From the NCBI GenBank assembly GCA_964036045.1, contig OZ038378.1, forward strand, positions 169,508,106 through 169,572,105: a DNA stretch of 64,000 nt, written 5' to 3'. The position numbers and the translations under genes are program-made. How positions within the stretch are numbered: position 1 is the stretch's first letter; the number at the start of each line of letters is the position of its first letter. A model generated the notes under the pieces. It was not told the origin of the DNA. It worked only from the letters and a program-made list of their open reading frames with translations, and did no database searches. The stretch is from Eutreptiella sp. 'Long Island Sound 2002'. Taxonomy: Eukaryota; Euglenozoa; Euglenophyceae; Eutreptiales; Eutreptiaceae. Positions 34,643 to 44,681 of this stretch are shown here, one piece after another.

Positions 34643-37190
34643 GCCCACAGTTAGGACCCCTGACTGGTCCAGACCCATGGGGTCCTACCCTTCCTTACAG
34701 GGTTTACCATACCCCTAAGTGTACTACGTATGTGTGTGTGTGTCTCACTTATCTCCCTGTCGTGGCTCCCGGAGACCGGGCTTCGCTGACGTCGGACCGA
34801 AGGTCCTAATCGGGTACTATTACCACTCCTCTGGCGCCCAATTTCTGTGCTGGCGCCTATCCTTGGGGGAAGCCGGCAAAAGCCCTACCTACTAGAGGGG
34901 AGGGGTGGCCATGTGTGCTAAGGGCATGCAAAACGCCCATTTTTCTAAGCGTCAAAAGCTAACGCACTCCCCTGCCCACGTGGAAAAGCACTACACTCAC
35001 CAACGCCAGCACCAGTGTTATCGGGACTCAGGGCGAGCAATTTGCAATGCAATACCAACAACAGGCTTCACGGATTTCTGTTCATCGGCAACTTCATTGA
35101 AATAGTCGAAATCCTTTCATGTCCCAAAATACCCTGCGATGATATACAGTAATTGCACTATAAAATCTCAGTTTCTCTTGATACAAAATCCTGAATTTCA
35201 GCACCGCGCGCAATCGCGACCTAAGCCTAAATCTGCCTGCGGCGGCGGGTGACCCAAGGATGGGCATAACCCGTCAGAACCCCCGCCAAGCCCTTGCCGC
35301 AGCCACTAGGCCACCTGCAAGGGCTGAAAAAAACCAAGGGGTATGCACAGCCAGACGCAAAATGTTTTCAAAATTGATTATCAATCGCGACAGAAATGCA
35401 AAACTGATTCAAGATAATGTACAATATTCCTCCGAAGGCCTGAAGTCCTGAGCTAAGGCCCTTCTACTTTTATTTGGGTATCCTACACACAATTCTGAGT
35501 GGGGGGGTCACTGCCACCTAAAAAGCCCTGCTGACCAAGGGAAAAATTGCCTGAGAAAGCATGTAAATTCTGATGAAAAATCTCTGACTACCCAGAAAAT
35601 TCTAACTAAAACTTCGAGCCTAAAACTAAGGGGGGCAGTTTCCAAGCTGGAATTTCAAAATGAAAACAATGGAGTGTCTCTACTCATCTTGTTCACCTAA
35701 TCTGTCCTAGTTCTTGCCCATGCCAAAAATTCCAGATCTGTTCCTCTGCACCAAAAATTTGAAAGCCCATGCTCAGGAGTTTGAAAAATAAAAACAGAAA
35801 GCACACAAACAGCATAAACAGGGCAAACAGCACACAAAAAAATCTGTGAGTCGGTTCTGAACTGACCCACTGTGCTGAAAACCCTTAAACTAATATACAA
35901 AGGGCTGCAGGCCTTCATATCTTCAGGGCACTTAACCTGCTCACCTCAGAAATTCAATTAACCCCTGAGCATCTTCTGTCATCATGAACTCCAGGCGCCT
36001 TCACTGCAGTAGCAGAGGAAGGCAAAGCAAAGGAATTGAAACAGACGAAAAGGGGGGGGGCGTGGGCAGAACGAGAAGATTAACAGACCTGAATTGCATT
36101 GGGCCCCAGGATATCTTTTTGACCTTTGTTTGACCCCACTTGACTGATCCCTGAGAAAACGAGGTAAGAGAATGAGGGTCAGAGATTGAAAGGTTAGGGT
36201 AAACGTTGCATGCATATACATGAAAAACTTCACTGAGCGTCCTCAGAAAACATATGCAAACAAACGGAGCACACGACCAGCTGCACAATTATGGTGTGGC
36301 CGCTCCCCCCTCCCACCGTGGGGTGCTGCCCTGAGGCACAAACTGCACCCCAGAATTCTCTTGTAAAAAAATAACAAAGCAGAATTTTCCCATACACTCT
36401 GGCCCAGAGTGTATATGGCCCCTGGGGCACTATCGCCCCCAGAGGTAGGAGCTAAGAGTCACTGCAGTAGCAGTGGCTCTGCAATGTATACAGTAGGAAA
36501 AAGTCACTGCCATGTCTTTCTTGGAGGTCTTCATCCAGGCCAAGCCCCCCTTAAAACCCTTTTGTTGAACCTAAGACTTACTTAAGTATTTTTATCCCTC
36601 TTTTGAAGCTTTAAGTACACTTTCTCAAAGTAACTAAGGTTATAACCCTAGCCCCCCCTGAAGTTCACCCCTACCACTCAACTGAGCGGAGGTATCTTCC
36701 TTCATGGAGGTTATACGGAAGGAACATAAGCATTTCATGCCTTAGGCCTTGGTGGTTAAGCCTAGTTGTCTCCCACCCCAAGACCCCTATACTCAATTGT
36801 TTCTACCACTTATTGTGGTTCTACGTTTTAACTGTTTCTGAATTCAGTTGCTTGGCCAAGTCATAATCTGTGTCTGGCCTAACTCCTATGCCCCACATTC
36901 CTAACCAGCACCATTTCACCCAAAAGAGTGCACATGAAGTGCTTGATGGCTAGAGTCAGGCCAGTTTTCACATAAAAACATTTGTTTTATCCATTTGTGA
37001 TTGAATCTTTGTATTTAAGCCTGCTTTGTCTATCTGCAGCGCTTCTGTGTTACACTGGATTTCAAACTATTCATTGATTCGATCCACATCCTGTTCTTGC
37101 TCTACTTGCTGCTTTGATTTTGGGGTTTCAACATCAAAAACCTGCAGGATTTCATCAAAATAGCTAGGGCACTAATTGAGGACATCTTTC
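34643..37190 (+). repeat. Left LTR-like region (mosaic)
   Basis: The first about 370 bases match 44682-45077, then comes a 261-base insertion (35016-35276), then about 1.2 kb with no match elsewhere in the window, then 36495-37190, which matches 47093-47799. It ends at GGACATCTTTC directly before the primer-site candidate. No clean TG...CA ends were found. The unmatched middle suggests recombination or replacement inside the LTR. Confidence 0.5.
35016..35276. repeat. 261-bp TG...CA insertion, copy 1
   Basis: Begins TGTTATCGGG and ends CCCGTCA; the same unit lies at 49514-49774 with the same length. It follows CACCAG here; in the other copy ACCAG follows it. The uninterrupted form of the host repeat (45064-45090) has a single ACCAG at this point. 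That fits a small insertion with a five-base target duplication, such as a solo LTR or a short non-autonomous element. Confidence 0.6.
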
Positions 37191-37202
37191 CGGTAGCAGA
37201 GG
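37191..37202 (+). promoter_or_regulatory. Candidate primer-binding site, initiator-Met-tRNA type
   Basis: CGGTAGCAGAGG directly follows the left LTR-like end. It resembles TGGTATCAGAGC, the common initiator-Met-tRNA primer site of Ty1/Ty3-type elements, with three mismatches. Its position 250 bases upstream of gag supports this. An alternative tRNA-Lys-like TGGCGCCCAA occurs at 34834 and 44873 but lies inside the repeated block. Confidence 0.45.
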
Positions 37203-37445
37203 CAAACCCTGAGTACCTTTCGAACCGACTCTGAGCAGAAGCACAAGAAAAGCACACTGAAAAGCACATTGAACATGTCCACTCAACTGTCCTCCCGAAC
37301 CTGGCCGATCAGAAGTGTACAAGTCCGGCTTGGCAGTGTAGCCCACCGAAAGAGTGAACTGCCACTCAGAGCAGCATCTGGGTCTCAGGAAGATCCAGAG
37401 CACAGAAGGGCGAATCAAAATCCGCCCAGAGGAACCCCTTTAACC

Positions 37446-38888
37446 ATGGAAACCTTAGCGGCCCATGGTGAGGACAGCCTGCAAAGGCTCCGCAGGCGAG
37501 TCGAAGCCTCCACCGCCCGGTAGGCCTGTCCGGCCTCTTCCTCTACTGTTCTTGGAGGTGGTCCTGAAGAACAAGAGGACCTACGAAGGAGGATGGACGA
37601 GTTTATGCTCCACGAGGAGTACCACAAGTCCACCGTAGGGGAAGATGGAGAAGTACCTCTTGATGCCTTCGGGTCTCCGCCTCAAACTGAGATTGGTTGC
37701 TTCCTTTATTCGGGGCCATCTACAGAGATGGCGGACACAGTGTCACTACCGAGACAACCAAGAGTACACAAGCACCCGAGAGCATGGCATCCAGACCTGC
37801 CGACAACTTCAAAGGCTCCTGAAAAGAGTCTGGATCCTTTTCACCCAGAGCCCACCTATGGGGCTCTGGATCGCACGGCCGAACTTTTGAGCAAACTTCT
37901 ATCCGGATCTGAAGACCCGGATGTGACAGCTCTGTCAGAGGGTGTCAAGGCAAAATTGGGTATCACCGAACCCTTACCCAAGCCAGCACTACTCTCACCT
38001 TCACCCGGATTGAGTACGTTTGCTGAGGATCTCAAAAAATCCAGGGTGTCCAGCCCTTTTCATCCTCGCGCTAGGACAGTCCAAATTGCTGAATTACAGG
38101 ACGTGCCTGTGACTGAGACTGAGAAAAGAGGGCTGTGAGCCCTGGCACCCCTTGCCAGCGTATCTCCTCCCCCTTCAGGCCTAGCCCCAGGGGGTGGGAA
38201 GAGTGGCAGACCGATTGCCCAGGCGAACATCCAGCTAGAATTGCCGGAGTTCGACCCGAAAAATCTGCCTGAATGGGCAGAAGAATTCGCTGAGTTTCTT
38301 TTGCTAACTGGCCAATCCCATGTGGATGTGGCCACCAAATGCTCACTGCTGAAACGCTCATGCAAAAAGAAATTTTTGCAAAAACAGGTGAAACAGATTG
38401 TGAAAACCTGTTCAACATGGGCTGAGGTACTCCAAAGACTGGAGAAAACATTCCCAGTCTATGAGACTGACCTCAGTGTGCGCACACAGATAGAGCAGCT
38501 ACCTATGCTCCCTGAGTTTCCTTCCGCTGCGCGAGTCTCTGAATACGTGTGCGACCTAGAGTATCTGTTTTCACCGATGAACGTGGGCTCCTATGGAGCC
38601 ACTGAGCCCCACCTGTGGCTCATGAGTAAGATCCTCCAACGTACGTGGGATGACTGCCGCGCTACCTCTGAGAAGAAAAGCCGGACCCACTCGTACGACG
38701 AACTGCTGGACCTGCTGATAGAGCTAGCTCTTGAGAGGGAGAATGACTCCCACATGGAGAAATTTGTCGAGAAGCACCTGGGTCGATGTGGTACCCCTAC
38801 CCCCGAATGTGGCCAAGAAAAGGGCCTAATAATCCCACTAACGCCAACCAGGGAGGTGGTAAAGGAAGGGGTAACCTACGTGCCATGA
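37446..38888 (+). pseudogene. gag: Chromovirus gag, capsid part (broken)
   Basis: One frame from ATG 37446 reads as gag through 38888 with a TAG at 37521 and a TGA at 38136. After a Ser/Pro-rich front comes the capsid-like helical region (about 38250-38790) with WAEEFAEFLLLTGQ, TWAEVLQRLEKTFPVYE and LLDLLIELALERE, typical of Ty3-type gag. Gag builds the particle that packages the RNA. The TGA sits where an Arg codon (CGA) would keep the frame, a single C to T change. The capsid frame runs into the nucleocapsid frame by a shift near 38800-38830. I cannot tell a mutation from a programmed minus-one shift there. Confidence 0.75.
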
Positions 38889-39445
38889 ATGAGGTTAAAC
38901 CTGATGCAGGTACACCCCCTCTGTTCTGCTGTAAACCTGTCAATGACAAGGAAGAACCTTGTCATGCCCCTGACTGCAACCACCGCAGTAGTTGTATGCT
39001 GCAGATGAAACGACAGCAGAACTCCAAAGATGAGAAAAGTGTGACCCATCAGGATCATTTCAGGTGTACCATCACCTGTGGCTATTGTGGCAAACGCCGT
39101 CACTACGAGGACGAATGTCACATAAAGAAACGCGAGAGTGATAAACTCAAGCAGCAGGAGGCTGAACGCCAGAAGAACCAAACACCCACCAGAAACCCCC
39201 AGAATGAAGATAAAGGTGGTAAAGGAGGTGGCAAGGGGAGTGGCAAAGGTGGACCCCCTAACCCCCAGAGGCACTCATCAGCGCCCGCTGCTACTCCCCC
39301 TCCTGCCGAAGGTGACCCCAAGAAGCGGCCACAGGGGGATAACGCCTCCCCTGAGGGGAATAACTCCAAGAGGAGGCAACTGGCCTGGATGGCCAAGTCC
39401 CTCATGGCTGCAGGGCTGGATGTCAAATTCCCTGCTGAGGAGTAG
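38786..39445 (+). pseudogene. gag: Chromovirus nucleocapsid with CCHC zinc knuckle
   Basis: The second gag frame. It carries CGYCGKRRHYEDEC at about 39077-39118, an exact C-x2-C-x4-H-x4-C retroviral-type zinc knuckle, preceded by another Cys/His group (CHAPDCNHRSSC) and followed by a Lys/Gly-rich tail with repeated GGKG units. These bind element RNA during packaging. A TAG at 39443 closes the frame; the same frame goes on into protease, so the TAG may be the natural gag stop or one more mutation. Confidence 0.75.
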
Positions 39446-39740
39446 GCGGGCGGCTCCGAAGGGGAGAACTTGGTTTTCTGGATCCTGGTGAAAATCGGGG
39501 ATCAAGTTTTTTGAGCGGTGCTTGACACCGGTGCAACACTTTCTATAGTGGCCCGGCGCCTGCTACAAACTTTTAAGAAAACTAAGACCGTGGCCATAAG
39601 AGTAGGGGATGGGCGTACCATCCATTTCTTGGGGGGGGGTCGATGTGACTATATGCCTGGGCGACGGAACTGTGACCCAACACTGCAGAGGGTTGGACAC
39701 CGATGCCTTTGACATCGTCATTGGTACCGACTTCCTACGA
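39446..39740 (+). pseudogene. Chromovirus aspartic protease (broken)
   Basis: Contains AVLDTGATLSIV (Asp codon at 39524), the retropepsin active site, then a VGDG strand, then IVIGTDFLRGNP, the family's closing motif. A TGA at 39512 precedes the active site, and a run of nine G at 39631-39639 marks a frameshift: upstream residues are in one frame, the closing motif in another (ORF from 39609). The protease would cut the gag-pol polyprotein in the particle. Confidence 0.75.
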
Positions 39741-40688
39741 GGAAACCCCAAGGTAAAAATGCTGTCTCTCCAGCGCCACTATTCTCCGCACTGCGACTTT
39801 GGCACTGGGCTCTTCTCCGTACCTTTGGAACTGTCAGGACGAAAAGAGTCTGAGCTGCGCTACGCATCCAAGACTAACTATCGTACTGAAAACTACCAAT
39901 TGGCCCGTCACGTTCTTGAAAATGGACTGGCGGCCCTTCAGGTAAACCTGGATGAGATCCAGGTGGAATTGTTTGCGAGCCGACAACAGCACATCATGCA
40001 GTTGTACTGCTCGAAACATTTGAACAACGCTTTCCGTTTCTTCTGGAAAGCAATGGGCCTAGCGTATGCTAACCCTCCCTTCTCCCTGCTCGCGAAGGTT
40101 CTAACCAAAATCGCTTATGAGGGAGGAAGGGTTGTCATGTGCACCCCTGACTGGGGCTGCTCTGGTGAACACGCTTACGGGCGCCGTATGCTAGATCGAA
40201 TGACTGTGGGAAGAGTGCAACTCCCCGACGGTCCCATCTATGTGCCTGAGGACTCAGACACAGCTATGCAGGCCCCTGAGTGGGCCAGTTTCTTATCCAT
40301 GGTCGATGGATCTCTCAATCCTTTACCCCTGTGTGACCTAGATCAGATGCTACTGAAAGAGGTCATGGCCAAAAATCGTGGCCTGACTCTTTCTGATCTC
40401 AAAAATGGATCTCCTGAGCACCTATCTGCCACACTTACAGCGTGTGAATCTCCTGATGGCTATCTGGAACCTGCAGCTGTTAAAGAGGATGCTGACGACC
40501 AACTGTCTGAGATCGCCAGCATTATCCCTCCTGTAGATCCCAGCAGTGTTGATCTAAAACACAGTGCCTTCCTAGCCCAGCTGTTGCTGGAGGAGGTAGA
40601 TCTGGAGTCAACCTCAGAACCCACTTCCCCTGTTGGGAAACGGTTGCTACACATGCAGCCTATGCACACCGGAGTCCTGATGCTCTAG
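39741..40688 (+). pseudogene. Adenine-methyltransferase-like domain between protease and RT
   Basis: In the frame 39609-40688, after the protease there is a compact block: VELFASRQQH (about 39960), a conserved aromatic turn (FRFFWKAMG), YANPPFSLLAKVL with NPPF codons at 40071-40082, then EGGRVVMCTPDW and a final PDGPIYVPED. The NPPF/Y motif with the preceding FAS and the following hydrophobic strand plus PxW match the layout of phage-type N6-adenine methyltransferases. DIRS elements are known to carry such a domain. An acidic linker (40280-40660) follows. The frame ends in TAG at 40686; the RT frame takes over by a one-base shift near 40640-40660. Activity, substrate and even the methyltransferase assignment are inference from motifs. 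Confidence 0.5.
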
Positions 40689-42083
40689 CGCGGCCTGCTT
40701 CTAATAACATGCCACTGTCTGAGCATGACACTCAGGAACCCCGACGGTTGTTGTACCTGAAGGCCGAAGGTATTGAGCGCCAAGAGCGGCTGCAATACCT
40801 CAGACAGACCTGGAAATCCTCCATCTGGTCTGAGGAGGACGATGATTCCTACACGCTGCCTGACCCTGAGATACCCCTAGTGTATTCTTTGCACTATGGG
40901 AAGCAATGTTCCCCAGAGTGGGACGATGGTTCTGTACCTGCCGAAACTGCTGATCGGCAGAAGAAGGAAGAACATGGAAACAGCAACCTCCATGCTGAGG
41001 AGGATTTCCTGCAGAAAATCAAGAGTCTTAACCTTGACCCCCGACTGAAGAAACTGCTGCTAACCTATGAGGAGGTGTTCGGCGCCTTGCCGCCCCCCCT
41101 CTCTTGTAAAAAACTTGTCCAGACGGACCTGAAACTGAAACCTGAATTTGAAAAGACGCGAGTGAGGTGTCGTCCCTACCCCGCTCCACAGGAACAGGTT
41201 GAAGAAATCGAGCGCCAGATCCAGGAATGTATTGATGCTGGTCTCGTGGAGGAATATAAGAAGGGGGACTACCCCCATCACTGCAGTCCATGTTTCCTGG
41301 TTGCTAAACCAGGGTCGACTGCTCCACGACTGGTTGTTGACTATGGTGAGGTCAACAAGAAAACCCAGAACCACTCAGGGAGTATTCCTAACATGGAAAA
41401 TACCCTGGAGCGTATTGCCAAATCCAGGTACAAGACCAAAATGAACAAACGTAGTGGTTTCTAGCAGGTAGACCTAACCGCCGCGGCTCAGGAGCTGCTG
41501 GCTTTTATAATGCCTAAGGGTCGTGTGTTTGAATGGAAGGTCAGGCCTTTCGGGGTGGCTAATGCCCTAGCGCTCTTCCAAGAGCTAATGAACGAAATTT
41601 TGTACATACTGAGGCGCCGACCTCTAGTACAGGAGTTGATTTCTCGGGGTGCAGAAATGGAGGCCCACATCGACGACGTGAGTTTGGGTACTAATACCCA
41701 AGAGGACCATGTCCATATCCTCCGTGAATTTTTCATTGTTTGTCAAGAAAACCATGTCGGAATCAAACTCGAAAAATGTGAGTTTATGAAAGAGGAGATG
41801 GAGTATTTGGGTTTCGACGTGGGGTATGGCTGATGGAAACCAGCCGCGTCTAAGATGCAGCCCCTACAGGACATGCAGATTCGCGATGACCCTAAGAGGG
41901 GTCTACACAACGTGAGGACTTTTGTGGGCGCTCGTAGCTTCCATAGGCGTCACATCCACAATTTTACCTACTCCTCTGCCCCCCTCACTGACCTAATCAA
42001 AAAAACCACTCCCTGCAGGTGGACCGCCAGAGAGAAGGAGTGTTTTCAGGAGTTGAAGAAGAAAATTGCCTCCTCCCACTGCC
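40689..42083 (+). pseudogene. pol: Chromovirus reverse transcriptase (broken)
   Basis: Frame from about 40665 through 42083. Ty3-type landmarks: YEEVFG, a CRPYP strand, SPCFLVAKPG, RLVVDYGEVNKKT, motif A region MNKRSGF, VRPFGVANALALFQ, and HIDDV near 41668 (the YIDD-type motif). The motif A aspartate is replaced by Asn (AAC at 41444-41446), one G to A change from Asp. A TAG at 41462 and a TGA at 41831 both fall where Trp is usual. So the catalytic site is lost as well as the frame. RT copies the genomic RNA inside the particle. Confidence 0.85.
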
Positions 42084-42600
42084 TGGGAGTACCCCGCCCT
42101 AAGGGCGAGATAGTCCTGATCACTGATGCCAGTGATGTACGGGGGGGGTGGAACGATCTACCAATGGCAGGAGCTTAAACCAGCTGAACTAACCCACTGC
42201 CATTGTCGTACTAGTGGACTTAACTGTGATGGCTCCTTGAAACATGACTATCCTACCGCTGAGTGGCGGCTGGTGCCACTGGGACACTGGAATTGGAAAT
42301 GGAACCAAGCGCGTTCCAATTACAGCACCTATGACCAGGAACTCCTGGCCGGTATGTTGGTGCTTTCGTCACAATCCCGACTCCTGGGATCTAACCCTAT
42401 TGTCTGGCTCTGTGACCAGGAACCTGTGAAGTCTTTTCAGAAGGGCCCACCACCAGAGAAAGCAAAACTAAAGTGGTTGTGGACTTACCTGAGCCAGTTC
42501 AGGCTGACAGTTCATAATATCCCCGGTATAAAAAATGAACTGTCTGACTATATATCGCGCAAGAACTTCGATGCGCTTATAGGTGAGAGCTCTGAGGCGC
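42084..42600 (+). pseudogene. pol: Chromovirus RNase H (frameshifted)
   Basis: Starts with VLITDASD, the first acidic motif, then shifts frame in a run of eight G at 42141-42148. The next frame reads GGTIYQWQEL, YSTYDQELLAGMLVL (second acidic motif), VWLCDQEPVKSF and ends at IPGIKNELSDYISR. The order and spacing are those of Ty3-type RNase H, which removes the RNA strand during cDNA synthesis. The break is at a homopolymer, so assembly error is possible. Confidence 0.8.
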
Positions 42601-43990
42601 GCACCAAAGAGGCTTTCCAGCGTATGGATGTCCAGCTTGACCTGTCCATGCGCACTGCTGGAATCCTGGAGGGTTGGAGCCTAACCGACTATCAGTCAGA
42701 GTATAAAGAAATTCTCCAAACCCTCAGCACTGGTCTCGAACCCGGCGTCATTGACGGGCACCAGTGGTATAAAAACAACCAGTACCTCTTCTACGAGGAC
42801 CGTATTGTTGTACCTGAGGCACGACTGGATGGGTGCCTACAGTGGTCCCATATCAGCTCTGGTCACACTGGCGCTAATCGCTCAGTGGACTTCTTCTGCG
42901 AGTGTTTCTACTCTAGTCTAACCCTGACTGAACTGAGGTCTCAGATGCAGACCATTGTGGATGCTTGTGGCTATCATGCCAGCAAGCAGAGCGACAGTAG
43001 GGATAGGGGACTGATTTCCAGCTTACCCATACCCTGTTGTGCTAACTCTCTTCTCTATGTGGATTTCATCCACAGCCTACCTCGATTCGGCGGCTATGAT
43101 AGTTGCATAGTGGTCACCTGTGGCCTCTCGCGATTCACCCGTGTGTTCCCTTGCAATAAGAAAATCACAGGTAAGCAGACTGTGAAAATATTTGTTGATC
43201 AATGGTTCGAACCCTATGGGGCACCTAAGCAGGTGCACTCTGATGAAGATGTACGCATGCGCAGTGACACTGGCTGGTACAAACGAGTGCTAAATGCCCT
43301 CAACGTGGAGGTAACCACAGGTGTGCCCTACACCCACACGTCTAACCCTCTTTTTGAGAGACAGAACCGTGTGGTGGAGCAAAACCTAAGAATCCTGATG
43401 AAACAGGAGCGTACCAAAGGCTGGGTTCGTCAAGTGCCCTGGGCAGTTCTGACCATGAACTCACAGCGGAGCTCTTCTACGGGTTTCACCCCCCATGAAC
43501 TGCTCCATGGAGGACGTCCTGTTTGATTCTTCAAAACCCCCTTTCCTGAGGACTTCAAGAGCCCTGTGGGAGATTGGCTAGAACGCAAGCAGTCTATGGC
43601 TAACCAGGCTGGGACTAACCTGAGACACATTTGTGACCGTGAACTGAGCCGGCGGAACCGCCTATGGCGACCTGCCAGCTTCAAGGATGGTGACCTTGTT
43701 TTGGTCCACCATTCACGCCTACCCTCCTGGCCACGTAACTGCCTACAGGACCCTTATTTTGGACCCTATTGTATTATCAGGATAGATGGATCCAGGATCC
43801 GTGTCAGGTGCAGTCCACGTCTAGGTGGTGAACTGCTGTGTGCACCTAAACAGTTGAGGCACTATCACTGCCCTGACGATTTGTCCTGGGATGAGTGGCG
43901 CCTCAGCAACAGTGAGGTCGAGCGCATTGACCTAGAGAACGCTGCCAGCCCAGAGGAGGCAGACGAACTCGAAGAGATGACTGCCGATGA
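42601..43990 (+). pseudogene. pol: Chromovirus integrase (one stop)
   Basis: The zinc-binding head has a WSHISSGH pair and ends CGYH rather than the usual C-x2-C. The core shows YVDFIHSLP with the first Asp, HSDEDVRM with the second and PLFERQN with the Glu; the second Asp of SDED is exactly 35 residues before that Glu, matching D-D(35)-E. A TGA at 43524 interrupts at GGRPV-stop-FF; TGG to TGA would restore Trp. The C-terminal part holds a DPYFGPYCI barrel. Integrase inserts the cDNA into chromatin. Confidence 0.8.
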
Positions 43991-44234
43991 GATGGCAGTC
44001 GATGGTTACTACGTGGTTGCAGGTATTGCTCGCCACGAGTATAAACAGGGCTGGAAATTCCTAACCCTGTGGGATGGCTATGGGTTATCTGAGGCAAACT
44101 GGGAACCTATGTCAGCCCTCATACAACCAGATGGGAGTATCAACCCCATCTTCTGCTCCTACCTGATTGAGAACAACGAGGGGGAACAACTAACCCGTGC
44201 TGAGACTCTGTCCCAGCGTAAAAAGAAAAACTAA
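43991..44234 (+). pseudogene. pol: Chromodomain at the end of pol
   Basis: YYVVAGIARHEYKQGW, FLTLWDGYG and ANWEPMSAL form a complete chromodomain with the aromatic positions that hold methylated lysine. Such C-terminal chromodomains define chromoviruses and steer integration to heterochromatin. The frame closes with TAA at 44232. The related fragment at 1098-1200 has the same domain with a TGA. Confidence 0.85.
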
Positions 44235-44681
44235 TTTCCCGGTGTCAGTCTTCTGACTGTGTTCTAACCTTACAGGTACAGTGAGCACTCTTGTGCAGAT
44301 GTGCCTGTGTATGTGTGTAAGAGCAGTTGTCACAGTTGCCCCGCATTGCATCGCAGGACAGGACCGCTAGCCCACGTGACAACCACTCCCTCGCCGAAGG
44401 CCATTGGTTTTTCACAGACCATTGCTTACTGAGCGCTGCACTGACCCTGTCTGTGACCTGCAGTCCCATGCCTATGGTTTCCAGCGTGGACCAGGTGGCC
44501 GCTTATCAGGTTTGCAGCCACCCAGCGAGTGTATGCCTTGTTGACCATATGTTGCATGGGGACTGCCCTGATGTAATGACCTTGGGGAGCCAACGAAGAA
44601 CGGTGGCTTACTACCCCAGGGGGGAATGACAAGCAAGGTGTTATGAGGCACTGTGTGTCTTCCCTCCTTGCGGACAAGCAA
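44235..44681. other. Post-pol non-coding part with polypurine candidate
   Basis: No coding frame. CCCCAGGGGGGAATGA at 44616-44630 is a purine-rich tract that could serve as the polypurine primer. It is followed by TG at 44628, a possible 3' LTR start, but the left LTR-like region does not share the next 54 bases. Confidence 0.4.

Noticed and set aside
34834-34843. TGGCGCCCAA as tRNA-Lys primer site
   Set aside because: It sits inside a block repeated after pol (44873) and 2.6 kb before gag; the Met-type site at 37191 fits the position better.
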